NCBI GenBank assembly: GCA_905250125.1
Contig: CAJNOL010000029.1
Coordinates: 1-64,000, forward strand
Length of the DNA: 64,000 nucleotides
Reading direction: 5' to 3'
Source: Rotaria sordida
Lineage: Eukaryota; Rotifera; Eurotatoria; Philodinida; Philodinidae
The stretch's first letter is position 1, and every line of letters starts with the position of its first letter. This document shows, in pieces, positions 12,712 to 24,634 of this stretch. The notes below the pieces were generated by a model that worked only from the letters and a program-made list of their open reading frames with translations, was not told where the DNA came from and did not search any database. Position numbers and translations under genes: made by a program.

Positions 12712-13081
12712 ATCTTTATTTACAAATGCCTGTTTCACGTAACTATTGGTATCGTATATGGGGACCACATAGACATGTATGGAACCTATATAGCTTTTGT
12801 TTTATTTTCTATCTTTAATAATTTAGCCATTCGCATTGAAAGAAGCTGGTCTTTATTCACGTCGTATTGATCAACGTTTACGTACATATTTAGTAATGGA
12901 ACAACATGGACCAGGAAAAAGTCATGCACCATCACAATATGATATATTAAGAGAACCAAGATATAAAACACGTTGGATAAAAACATGGAATGCAGATAGT
13001 CCTATAGACACAAAACGTATTTTTGATGAAGTAAGACAAAAATACAAATTTGAAAATCCATATGATGAAATTTCAAAATAA
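12712..13081 (+). CDS. C-terminal exons of an unrecognised conserved-looking protein
   Basis: Two exons are supported. The first ends at 12776 (…WYRIWGPHRH); the second is 12827-13081 (PFALKEAGLY… to NPYDEISK, stop TAA). They are separated by a 50-nt GT..AG intron and join in frame. The start of the first exon is uncertain: the frame is open from 12552, and a plausible acceptor (TTATTTTAG) would place it at 12712. Codon use is host-like and the protein is rich in Arg, Tyr and Trp, soluble, with motifs RIDQRLRTYL and REPRYKTRWIKTW. I do not recognise the family. Upstream exons, including the initiator, must exist to the left. Confidence 0.6.
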
Positions 13082-13337
13082 GTATTTTAAGTCTTATTTT
13101 ACATGTATGATGGATTGTTAATGAACAAAAAAAACATTTTATTTATGTTATGAATTTCTTCTTTGAACAATTATTAGTAATAGTCTAATGTTTCAGAACT
13201 TGAGATTATACAATTACTTTTTATTAAAGTTCATAAAAATACTTCAATATATTTTTCACCGACTTGATTTTTGTCTTTTAAATGAAATATGAATACTCTT
13301 TATATTAATAACGCAAACTATAGTGGCGGACAAAAAA

Positions 13338-13974
13338 TTCGAGCAGTTGGATTTTTAAATTTTTTTCTCAATGGTAATAACTAGCAAGAGTCTGAGAAAA
13401 ACATTTGTGTAGCTGAAAAGTTTCTCTATCAGGATTATTAGACTTGAAGACTTCAGCAAAACTGCTTGAACGAGAATTTATGAAAAATCAAGAGCTCCCA
13501 AAAATCAACTGTCTGACTTCCATTAGACGCATTTGGGAAAAGATTTTATTAGATAGAACAAAATAAGACGTCTCCGATCTCTCTGTAATCTTCCTTTTAT
13601 CGAACTGCATTCAGCTTATAGAAGGCTTCAAAGCGTTAAATATTGAAATTTTCAATAAAAAGAAGAGGAAAATACTTCTTAGACCTTTTGTAAATTGAAT
13701 GCAGTTCAATAAAAGAAGATCATAGAGAGTGGTCAAAGGCGTCTCATCTTACCCTATCCAATAAAATCTTTTCCTAAAAACTTTAAATGGAAACCAGACA
13801 GCTAGTTTTGAGAGTCTTGGTATTCCACAGCCGCTCGTCCAAGCAGTTTTGTTAGAGTATTTGGACCTTTCAATCCTAATAGAGAATTCTTTCAGCTGCA
13901 CAAATGTTTTTTTTTCAGATTCTTCCTAGCTATTACTATCAAGAAGAAAACTTAAAAATACAACTGCTGTAAAC
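13338..13974. mobile_element. TIR/foldback element between two genes
   Basis: Arms of nearly 300 nt. Near 13345 GAGCAGTTGGATTTTTAA matches the complement of AAAATACAACTGCTGTAAA near 13957. Near 13555 AGAACAAAATAAGACGTCTC matches the complement of GGCGTCTCATCTTACCC near 13738, and near 13605 TCGAACTGCATTCAG pairs with TGAATGCAGTTCAAT near 13696. No ORF. A diverged single-arm relative lies around 32640-32940 (CTATTACGATTAAGAAAAT). Confidence 0.75.
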
Positions 13975-14150
13975 ATGTGTTCCCCACGATGTTTGCCTAT
14001 TTGATCAAAAGATAACGAACATATCTCAATTTTATTTCGATAAAATGATTTTGGACTATTCAATAGGTTTTCTTTTATCAAACGAACACTTCTTAATTCA
14101 ATAGTATCAAATTAATATATATTTTTAGATATAAAAATAAAAAAATAAAG

Positions 14151-17100
14151 ATGTCGATTGCCGAACAACCTTGTTATACATTAATAAATACCAGTCAAGA
14201 TCTGGAACCGCCAACTGAAATGCAATTACGTGAAGATCTTGAAAAAGGCAATGATAAGGTTTGTTTTCTTTTTTTTTATTATTTTCAACTAAATCAACAT
14301 TAATTTTATTAGGCAAAAGCTGAAGCATTAAGAAAATTAATTGTTATGATGCTTAATGGTGAAAAATTTCCATCATTATTAATGATTATTATTCGTTATG
14401 TAATGCCATCACAAAATCATACAATAAAAAAATTATTACTTATCTTTTGGGAAATCGTACCAAAACATACAGGCGATGGAAAACTTCTTCAAGAAATGAT
14501 TCTTGTTTGCGATGCTTATCGGTAAAGTTATTTGTTCTAGGTTAAAGGCAACCATAAAGTTTTGACTACAGAACGAAATATATGTAGATTTTCACTATCT
14601 AATAGTGCATGAATTATCAGATTCTATAGTATACAGTTGCCACATCTATAACAGAAACGTCTAAGGCAGCACGGAAGATATTTCCAGAATACCATCACGA
14701 CAGTGGCAGCTTCTTTTTTATTTAGATTGTAAAATTGAATGAATTTGCATCCAATTTGAGCATCTACAAATCCAACAGTCAGAATCGAGATTGAATCAGA
14801 TGGATTCAATCCAGCTGTGCTAATTTGACACAGTAGTGGAAGAGATTTTCGTAGAGTTTTGCGAAAACCATCGCAGAAGCGGCAACTTTTTATATAGTTC
14901 ACCGCACTGCGATGGGTTTAGATTTTAGTCGCATCGTAGTAGCCTGGTCCTTTCTAGGATTACGTCGCGGCAGCAGCGCTGAACATCTCTGACCTATAAG
15001 CGGTGCCACCTTCACCGCGACAATAGTAACATGTGGCGGAGGTGGTGCTACCTATCGATATGTGAACAGTGCCGTCGAATCTGATAATCTATATACAAGG
15101 GAGAAAGAGCAGAATCCTGGAATTCTATAGAGTTCAGGATTCCGTAGAATTTCGCTCTTTCCTTCTTGTCTATATATTATTAGATCGAGGGGGTACACAA
15201 ATGTTCTAGTCGTCATTTTTTTAATTGTTTTTTTTTTTTTTTGTAGAAAAGATCTTCAACATCCAAATGAATTTATTCGTGGTTCAACACTTCGTTTTTT
15301 ATGTAAACTTAAAGAACCTGAATTACTTGAACCATTAATGCCATCAATACGTGCTTGTATTGAATATCGTCATGCATATGTACGTCGTAATGCTGTTTTA
15401 GCTATATTTACAATATATAAAAATTTTGATTTTCTTATACCTGATGCACCTGAATTAATTGGTAAATTTTTGGATGTTGAACAAGATATGTCATGTCGTC
15501 GTAATGCTTTTATGATGCTTATACATGTTGATCAAGAACGTGCATTAAATTATTTATCAAATGTTATTGATCAAGTTAATTCATTTGGTGATATTTTACA
15601 ATTAGTTATTGTTGAACTTATTTATAAAGTTTGTCATAGTAATCCAAGTGAACGTGCAAGATTTATTCGATGTATTTATAATTTATTAAATTCATCATCA
15701 CAAGCTGTACGTTATGAAGCAGCCGGAACATTAATTACATTATCAAGTGCACCAACTGCTGTTAGAGCAGCAAGTGCTTGTTATATTGATTTGATCATTA
15801 AGGTAATTAATTATAGAAAAATTTTAATTTTTTTTTCTTTTGAGAAATATGAAATCTATACTTGAGAAGTTATGATAATGTGTGATTTCCTATTTGATTA
15901 GTTCGATTTTTCTATGTGAAGTGGGTTATACTTCTTTGGCGAACATGTTGAGTCCATTTCCTAGAACTGCATATGAGTTCATAAGTGGTGACTCATTTCA
16001 GATGGTTCCTTCGTTCATTTTCTCTTGAATTCACTAATCATATTATTAATTTCTATGAAATAAGTTTCAGTTAGTGTAATTAAGAAGTAGACAGGTTGCC
16101 GAATAAATATTAAAACTTAACAAAATTTCTCATCAATCAATTTTTCATCGAAAATGTTTACTCAACTTTTTTTTTTAACTGAATTTTTTTCAACACAATT
16201 ATACTCAGCTATTTAGTATACATGTTTTTTTTGTTTAAAATAAATAATCAAAATACTAAATTTATTCATTCATTCATTCATTTGATTTCTTCATCTAGGA
16301 AAGTGATAATAATGTTAAATTAATTGTTCTTGATCGTTTAATTGCTTTAAAAGATATAGCTGCACATGAACGTATATTACAAGAATTAGTTATGGATATT
16401 CTTCGTGTATTGGCATCACCAGATATTGAAGTACGAAAAAAAACTTTACAATTAAGTTATGATTTAGTTACATCAAAAACAATAAATGAAATGGTTTTAG
16501 TTTTAAAAAAAGAAGTTTCAAAAACACATAATGAACAAGATTCAGAAGATGTAGAAAAATATAAACAATTATTAGTTCGAACATTACATCAATGTACAAT
16601 GAAATTTCCTGATGTTGCAAATACAATCATTCCAGGTAAATTTCTTATTTTTTTTTTTTTGAAACACAATCTAAACAGGAATATTGAGGTAGAAATTTGA
16701 ATGCACTCTCGCAGACTATGAGAGATGTGTCACATATCCAGGAGAAATCGAAGAGGCCGGAGATGTCAAACTAACTATAAATATACGATTCCATTATGGG
16801 AGGTATATGCATAGCATCCACCTATCTCCAAGTAGACGTGTGAGCCGCCGACGACGTTACGAACATCTAGCCATTGTGATACCAAAAAAGAAACTCAATT
16901 TTCAAAAACTTTCGACACTCAGAATTACTTTTCAGGCATGTTCTTCTTATCAAAAAAAACTGCTGTTAACTGACCTTTTTATGATTTAAAATTAATTAAA
17001 ATCAAAGGAAATCTATCTTTGAAGCTGAAAACCAACTTTTAATCAGCTCAATCAAGGAATAATCGATTTTAACCTATTTTTTTTTGTCATTTTGTCTGAA

Positions 17101-20100
17101 TGAATAAGTACTTTTTGATACATTAACCCGAAATATGGCATGTGCTTCAAAGCATGATCTAGTGTTGTATTTATCGTTTGTTTAGCCGAGAAGTCTGAGA
17201 AACTTTTAAAATTTGAGTTTCTAAATTAAAACTCGAGAAAAACGCATTTTACAACTGCTGGAATCAAAATCGATCAGATATTGAATAATCTGATTTGAAT
17301 TAGACAAAAATCAGAGTTTTTTTTTCTTTGTTTTACATGACTTGTCTAATTTCTTGTCAGCCAGTTCTCTACTAGAATTTTCTATCGGTTTCGTTTTAAA
17401 ATCTCCCGAAATCAAGAAAATTTTTAAAATGTCGTCGAAAACGTCAAGTCGCCGCCGCCGCCGTGGGCAAAAAAATTTTCTTTTTTTCAGCAGCTGCTGC
17501 CAATCAGCTCATTAGCCTGTACCTCTATCTCCAAGCACATCTCCACAGGAGATGGTGCATCTTCTCTCACGATTTCGTAAATCTTATCCCATTCAGCCAA
17601 ACCCATGAAATTTGTCTGTATTTCCTTCTTCATGATCGTTCGAGAGTTATGCTACGAGACAGGGCATCTTGTACGAATGACGCATCTCCCTATACTTCGC
17701 CATCATCCCCGATTTTCTGGATATGTGACACTGCTGGGCTATGACAGACGTTGTTGGTATACAATCAAAGATCGCATATCAATAGCCTCTCATTCTAATA
17801 CATGAAGTACTTTATTATTGTATTTTTGGAGAATTGAATAAATGGATGGGTGAAGAAATGTGTACCACAATAGATAGTATAAAGCAATCTTCCTGTGATT
17901 GACAACAGTAACTACATCGTATTTCACAGTTTAATCCTACAGAGATTGCGCTAATAGGCTTTTCTAATAAGATTTAAATATTTGCTTCTTTGTTTTTAGT
18001 TCTTATTGAATTTCTTGCTGATAAAAACGAATTAGCTGCACTAGATGTACTTGTTTTTATTCGTGATGTTATGCAAAAATTATCAAATTTAAAAGATCTT
18101 ATTGTTCAACGTTTACTTGATATATGTGGACAAATAAAATCTGTTAAAGTTCTTCGTGCTACATTATGGTTATTAGGCGAATATTGTTCATCAATTGAAG
18201 ATATACAAAACGTAATGACATTTATACGACAATCATTAGGTGATTTACCAATAGTTGATGATGAAATTCGTCGTTCAGCAGGTGAAACAAAAGATGAACA
18301 GGATATATCAATGTCAGCACCAGTTCAACGTTTAGTTACAGCTGATGGTACATATGCAACACAAAGTGCATTTATGTCAACAAATGCAATGGATAAAAAA
18401 ACTCTTAATGGTCCAGCTAATGATCGTAATCGACAACCATCATTACGAACATTTTTATTAGATGGAGATTTTTTTATTGGTGCTGCTTTATCAACATCAT
18501 TATGTAAATTAGTTATACGTTATATGAATTTAGAAAATGATTCCATTAAACAAAATCGTTTTTGTGCTGAAGCTATGTTTATAATAGCAAGTATATTACA
18601 TTTAGGACGAACAAGTTTATCATCAAAACCAATGAATGAAGATGATTATGATCGTATGTTAATGTGTGTTAGATTATTAAATGAACGATTACCAATAACA
18701 TTTCAAATATTTGGACATGATTGTCGAACAGCACTTGCTGAGATGTTAACAATTAAAGCTCAAGAACAAAAAGAAATCGAAAAGAAATTATCAAAAGAAA
18801 AAGTAAGTTGAATTCTATTTCTTTTGTTCTTTTCTTCAAAAATAAAAATGAAAATTTGTTTTTAAAGGCAGCAACAGTTGAACCAGATGATCCAATACGT
18901 TTTACTCAATTATTATCATCAAATGAATTTGATGAAAAAGAAGATATACTTGATTTAACACTTAAACAAGCTATTGGAACAATTGGAAAAAAAGATGAAA
19001 ATATATTTAGTTCATCTATACTTAGTAAAGTTACACAATTAACAGGTTTTAGTGATCCAGTTTATGCTGAAGCTTATGTTAATGTTAATCAATATGATAT
19101 TGTTCTTGATGTACTTATTGGTAAGTTTTTTTTTATTTGAAAAAGTAAATTATTTTTCAAAGAATTCGATGAACTGATAATATTCTATGATATTAAGATA
19201 ATAATTTTCTTGAACCGATTACAATAGAATTGTTTTCATCCGAATAAAATAAGATTTTAATTTTATGCCAATGTATTGAATTAATTATGATGATTAAGAG
19301 AAAATCTAAGGTTAAAGACTGAAACTCAGATAGAAGCAATGCTACATTTTTTTCCATCAGAAATCAATAAAACTGAAGCTATTATATACTTTACTACAGT
19401 CGCCATTGCTGAGTGACTACATGTTCGACACGTATTACTGTATGTGAACCTCAGTATCACAAGCCATAGAATGACTCTGAACAAATTACTAACGCCTGTT
19501 TGTCTCGGATCACCCGTCCGATAGCATACTGACTACATTGTGGCATACACCTACTCTTGTGGCTGATTAGTTTATGAGAGAACTCAATAATTCTGTGTCA
19601 GGCTGGCCTTTTATTCAAAGCAACAGTTAGTCATAGTTGTAGAGAAGATAGCAGACTATTGAATCTGTCGCTAGACAATGTCCCATACTCCAAGGTAGTT
19701 CAAAAGCGATCCTTTCTATAGCGCTCTAGCAAAAGAAAAAAAAGCGCTAAACGGCATTAACGACAAGACTTCAGCTGTTCTAGAACATTTCAGAGCCTTT
19801 CTTGAAATTTAAATGTTCTCAATAGCGTAGTTTCTTATTATTACATAAATAAACAAATATATTCAAGATATCAAGGATGATAGGTGTTGTTGTAATGAAA
19901 TCAAGGAAAGCTGACAAGCGAATAGCAGCAAGACAAACGGAAAGTAGAGTCCCAATAAGAAAAAAAAACTGTCCGAAACGCAGAAATAAATAAGACAGAT
20001 CGTTTCCCTAATGATCGATTATCCTTCGAAAACAACTATAAAAAGATGAAGCCAGTACCTGTTCCATCTTGGAAACTATAGATTTTTCACTTAGCATATT

Positions 20101-21077
20101 TTGTATTAGTATAATATGACTAAAAAATACATTTGAGTCCCACATTTTAGTTTCAAAAGAGGCTGCACTGATAAATGTTTTCAATAAATTATCATGCTAA
20201 CATTAAAATGCACTTTCGACTGCAAATTTCACATATATAATTAATTTATAATGAGAGAGTCAACTTTGTTTTTTATCTCGTATCCTAAGAATAAAATTTA
20301 CATTTTCATATAAAAAAATTCTTAATATTGATATCTCAACAAATTTTGTTCATTTTTCTAGTTAATCAAACATCAGATACATTACAAAATCTCACACTTG
20401 AATTAGCTACACTTGGTGATTTAAAATTAGTTGAAAAACCACCATCAATAACAATGGCACCACATGATTTTACAAATATAAAAGCAAATATAAAAGTTAC
20501 ATCAACAGAAAATGGTATTATTTTTGGTAATATTGTTTATGATATAACTGGTTCTCAATCAGATCGTAATTGTGTTGTATTAAATGATATACATATTGAT
20601 ATAATGGATTATATTGTAACAGGTATATGTACAGATAATGAATTTCGTCAAATGTGGATTGAATTTGAATGGGAAAATAAAATTGTTGTTAATACAACAA
20701 TACGTGATCTTCATCTTTATTTGACTTATTTATTAAAATCAACAAATATGCGTTGTTTAACACCAGAAAAAGCTTTATCGGGTGATTGTGGATTTATGGC
20801 AGCAAATCTTTATGCTAAATCAATATTTGGTGAAGATGTTTTAGCCAATGTTAGTATTGAAAAATCGGCTATACATGCTGATGCACCTGTTACTGGACAT
20901 ATTCGTATTCGAGCAAAAAGTCAAGGCATGGCTTTATCGATGTAAGTTTTTAGTTTTGATTTTTTGTTTTTTTTTTTTGGAAAAAATAATATTTAAAAAA
21001 AAAATATTTTTAGGGGTGACAAGATCAATATGACACAAAAAACTGGTTTTAAAGGTGTTTCATTAACACAAAAATAA
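14151..21077 (+). CDS. COPB1: Coatomer subunit beta (beta-COP), complete
   Basis: Eight exons: 14151-14258, 14313-14521, 15247-15802, 16299-16635, 18000-18802, 18868-19120, 20362-20941, 21014-21077. They join in frame to 969 aa; human beta-COP is about 953. This is the large coat subunit of COPI vesicles that drive Golgi-to-ER and intra-Golgi retrograde transport. The adaptin-type HEAT-repeat trunk is unmistakable ([38 protein letters not shown]). It is followed by the conserved linker (FLLDGDFF) and the beta-COP C-terminal/appendage domain ([63 protein letters not shown]). The start agrees with the family N-terminus. Introns 1, 5 and 7 are 54-72 nt, while introns 2, 3, 4 and 6 are 496-1364 nt and repeat-bearing. 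AATAAA-type signals follow the stop near 21220-21235. Confidence 0.97.
14850..15190. repeat. G+C-rich dispersed repeat and hairpin in COPB1 intron 2
   Basis: About 14850-15060 is unusually G+C-rich (GTCGCGGCAGCAGCGCTG, CACCTTCACCGCGACAA) and resembles the blocks at 1980-2290 and 63640-63950, which share CGCGACGC/GCCGCGAC motifs. Immediately after it, about 15085-15185 folds on itself: CTATATACAAGGGAGAAAG pairs with CTTTCCTTCTTGTCTATAT around GAATTCTATAGAGTTC. No coding signal. Confidence 0.55.
16655..17980 (+). mobile_element. Intron-filling TIR element (copy 1), COPB1 intron 4
   Basis: The element starts about 20 nt after the donor at 16636 (TTTGAAACACAATCTAAACA) and ends about 20 nt before the acceptor at 17999. 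Its 3' part, about 17838-17980, contains GGATGGGTGAAGAAATGTGT, CTACATCGTATTTCACAG and GAGATTGCGCTAATAG. It matches elements at 57876-59208, 62941-63281 and 53262-53425. The ends form TIRs around TGTGAAATACGATGTAG. An inner inverted pair (TGTGTCACATATCCAG near 16725 and CTGGATATGTGACACTG near 17717) indicates further foldback structure or a nested element. The open frames at 17463-17805 are not host-like in codon use and are not taken as genes. Confidence 0.65.
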
Positions 21078-23719
21078 AATATCTTCATTTTTTTAGTCTT
21101 ATTTGGGATTTGTCTTGTTCATTTTGTTTTTTTAAAATATTTATCTAATGTTAAACCAACTTAAGTTTTATGTAAGAAAAAAACAAATATTGTGGAATAG
21201 ATTTTTTTTGAAAAACAACAAAAAATAAAATAAAACATATGTTCACAGATATTCTTATATTAATTTACTATTTAAAAAAAAACAAATGATTGAATTCAAA
21301 TGTTTGTACGAGTTGAATTGTTAATTTTTGAGTCCAGCAAGTATTGACTGAAAAATTATAAGCCCCATACAAATTCATTCAAGTATAAAAAATTTGTTGA
21401 ACTGAGAAAAATGTTGAAGAATCTTTACGATAAGAAAATTTCATTATCTCCATCATTTTTAACTTATTCGAATCTACAGCGAATGGCTTTAGATGAGAAC
21501 TTCATGTTTTTCGAAAACTCACTAGTCCAAAAGAGGAGAATTTCTATTGATGTAGACACGTCTTGTCAGCATAGGAAAAGAATATTGAAAAAAAGCGATG
21601 CATACTTTTGCGATCTGTGAAACAATGGTTCGAATAAGATATCAATCAAATGTTTAGATCTTGATAAAAAACAACAGATAGATTTACAAAAGTAGCTACC
21701 AGATACCATTGGCAGTAGCACTGTATCACATAACTTTTCTCTTTTGATGCACATCTCAATCCTAATCGAGTCGCATATTATTATCGAAAGAAAGCTCCTC
21801 ACAAAGCCCAGTTGTAACATCTATTTGATTCTGCAAGAGTGTGATTGATCAACCAAGACCATCGTCGATAGGAAAAGTTCTTCCATGGAATATAACTTTA
21901 TCAAATGAAATGAGAACCTTCATCGATTGAACTCAGCGAACATCTAATTCTTGCTAATATATCAAAATTCGGTGAATATTCCAAAGGAGAAGTTCTATTT
22001 GAGATAAATATCGCATTTCACATCGAAAGTATTCCATACGAAGAACAAATATGGATTATTAAAACGAATGCAACGAATACTGGATAAGTTATTGTAAAAA
22101 AAGATGTCAATAAGATAAAGTGTCAAGAAGATGATTTTGAGTATGAATATCCTGTTCGAAAGACTCATGTATACAATGGATTATTATGATCAAGCTAAAA
22201 ACTATTATGAATATTTCTGAAAAATAGCATTGTCATGATCGAAAAAAAATTGAATTAGAAAGGTACGATTCTTACCGCTAGCTGTAACCTCAATTTCTAT
22301 CTTATTTTCCAACTTTATGAGCACCACTACTAACTAGCGAACCTCTCCAGATTTCAAATCACTTTTGAAGCGAGCCTATATCCAATAGATAGACCTTGAT
22401 GAATAGATAAACATCTTAGAATGGTTTGATTTTTCAAACCTCCTGAGTGGAGATACAGGCTTATTTATACTAGTTTGAAAGAACTCGTCAAGGTGTATCG
22501 AATGCTACAAGGAACAGTGATTGACTATTTTTCAGATAACTCGACTTGACTTAAAGACAAGTCAACTTATTCCTTTGAGACTACTTTTCTTAACATCTAT
22601 TTCATGTAATGTCTCTTCTTGTGGAGAAGGAAACTTGTCTCTGAAAATTAAGTTTTTTCAGCTCTGAATTTGACGCTCGTTTCACGTAATTGAAAAATTC
22701 GACTTGTCTGCTGAATAACTCGACTTGTTTCAATTATATCGGCAGAGAAAAGAGAGAGTGATCAAATAAATAAAGAGCTCGAAGTTGAGTTAACTTGTCT
22801 CTTACGACAGGTCCAATTTCTTAAATGGCTTAAACAGTCCTCAAATTTAAATAGACTATAATGAAATGCCTCTAACATAAGAAAAACACTTCGTTTTAGA
22901 CATATGCACATAAATTTGCAGCTACGTTTTTTTTCATTTGCAATCCTGGTGATCATTAAGGTCCTATCAGTACATAGGCTTGTTTAGAGTAGAGATGGAA
23001 TGGAGAAGGAAGAGTCTATAAAAGACAAGAAGTAGAGGACGCAAGAGAAGGACAAGAAACAACAAAAAGAGTTAAAATAAAACTACAATAAACAACATAA
23101 TCGGTGTGAACAATGAGCGAATAGACGATGAGACATAGTTAAAATACATTTACGAACATTAATAGTGTATCACAGAGGGAAGGAGAAAAAAAAAGAAAAA
23201 AAACGAATGTATTTCTACTACATGCCACACGAAGAAAAAAATCACCATCAAAACACCTTTGACGTAAGTTTCTTATCATATAGTCAAAAACATGAGCGAA
23301 AAAGTTGAGGAATAAAGGAATGTAATAAAACGACTTGTTATATCCTGCGCAAAGCACAATTTCACAGCTACTTGTTCTATCCGACTGTTAGCTGGTTCTT
23401 GTTGAATCATCGTCAAAAACCAGTGAGTAGAATCATTTCTATTCTACCCAACCACGACTTCCCTTTATCAAATTTCTTTTGTTTCCATGATAGTATCCAC
23501 ATTTTCTCTTAGTTCAGTAGACTTCTTTAGTTCGTACCTACACCATCATAGAGAAAACGTGCAGCTGGTGTGTATTGACGATTTCATGTATGTAGCTTAT
23601 CTCAACCGTAGTCATGGACAAACAAACTTATATCATGGAACCGTCTATCAATCCAATATAAAACATGTCAAAATTCTTTTAGTGAAGCTGAATAAAAAGT
23701 TTTGTAAAAATTCATTGGA
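21078..23719. other. Intergenic accessory region
   Basis: No gene recognised. A one-ended relative of the 1640-2555 arm lies at about 22340-22445 (AACCTCTCCAGATTTCAAAT, then TTAGAATGGTTTGATTTTTC). About 22535-22800 has several short direct repeats around ACTCGACTTG and AACTTGTCTC. Nothing else structured was seen. Confidence 0.45.
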
Positions 23720-24058
23720 AATGCCGGTACTTCTTTACTTTAATCACAGAACAGAACGAGAAAGAAAAATGATAAGCGGAAAAGTCACCATTCAATTTAA
23801 TTCTATTTACAGAACAGAAAAAAAAAAGAAATGATAAACAGATGGCAGTCGAAGTCGACATCAGTGCTAGAAAAGGCATCTATCAATTATTATTGTTTTT
23901 TCATCATTCATTGGTGTCATCATCGACTGCCATGTGTTTATCATTTCTATTTTTTCTGTGCTGTATATAGAATTAACTTGATTGGTGACTTTTCCGCCTA
24001 TCACTTTTCTTTCTCGTTCTGTTCTGTGATTAAAGTAAAGAAGTACCGAAATGCCGCA
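23720..24058. repeat. Inverted repeat upstream of the lipoprotein-like gene
   Basis: About 23725-23865 (GGTACTTCTTTACTTTAATC, CAGAACAGAACGAGAAAG, GATAAACAGATGGCAGTCGA) is the reverse complement of about 23920-24058 (CGACTGCCATGTGTTTATC, CTTTCTCGTTCTGTTCTGTG, AAAGTAAAGAAGTACC). The loop is about 55 nt. No ORF of note. It ends about 165 bp before the start codon of the following gene. Confidence 0.8.
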
Positions 24059-24223
24059 TAAAAGTTTATTTTTTCTTTGACATCAAACGATCGATCGATA
24101 GCTACATGTCACTTTCTGATTGGATCAATCTACGCCATCAGATAAAAAGTACTATTGGCGTAGTTAACACACATTTTTCTTGAAATAAAATATTCAAAGC
24201 GTTCGAACTTGAAGAAGAGTATC

Positions 24224-24634
24224 ATGCTATGTTATCACCAATTAATCGTAATCAGTGTACTTTTGTGCTTTGGGGTGGTGGCTTGTAAATCGATACCATC
24301 TATTCGCTCATCAGACACTGTCTCGCTGGGTGTGGGCGAATCAAAACGGCTACCCTCTGGCGTAACGGTGCGCATCGAGTCAATTCAGGACAGTCGCTGT
24401 CCGGAGAATGTCACATGCGTCTGGGCAGGTCAAGCTGAAGTCACGCTGCTCCTATCAAAGGGTACAGATTCTCGTTCGGTTAATCTGATTCTGGAACCGA
24501 GACAAGACGGCAATTCAATTCAGGTGACCTTAGGAACGGTTATACACAAAGTCGTGCTGAAAGCCGTACTCTCATATCCTGGTACTGGTTCTACTGAAAC
24601 ACTAAAAGCCACTGTACAAGTGACACAGATGTAG
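24224..24634 (+). CDS. Bacterial-type lipoprotein-like protein, probable horizontal transfer
   Basis: Intron-less, 136 aa from the ATG at 24224. The N-terminus is a signal sequence (basic/polar start, then LIVISVLLCFGVVA) ending in a lipobox-like V-V-A-C with Cys at residue 21, as in bacterial lipoproteins. The mature part contains DSRCPENVTCVWAGQAEVTL, a Cys-Pro…Cys-x-Trp-x-Gly pattern I associate with small secreted or lipid-anchored bacterial proteins of unknown function, followed by beta-rich sequence. Base composition is strikingly different: three inspected 60-nt lines run at about 45-55% G+C, against about 20-30% in neighbouring exons, and codons such as CTG, CGC and GTG are frequent. 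It is embedded in AT-rich DNA with eukaryotic repeats on both sides, so assembly contamination is unlikely. Function unknown; in a eukaryote it would probably be secreted or membrane-associated. Confidence 0.75.
   Translation: MLCYHQLIVISVLLCFGVVACKSIPSIRSSDTVSLGVGESKRLPSGVTVRIESIQDSRCPENVTCVWAGQAEVTLLLSKGTDSRSVNLILEPRQDGNSIQVTLGTVIHKVVLKAVLSYPGTGSTETLKATVQVTQM

Noticed and set aside
17463..17805. Two overlapping plus-strand frames in COPB1 intron 4
   Set aside because: They lie inside the repeat element filling the intron, lack conserved motifs and overlap in different frames.
24224..24634. Bacterial contamination as the explanation of the lipoprotein-like ORF
   Set aside because: AT-rich DNA with eukaryotic-style repeats continues directly on both sides and no other bacterial gene is adjacent; contamination is unlikely but read-level proof is missing.
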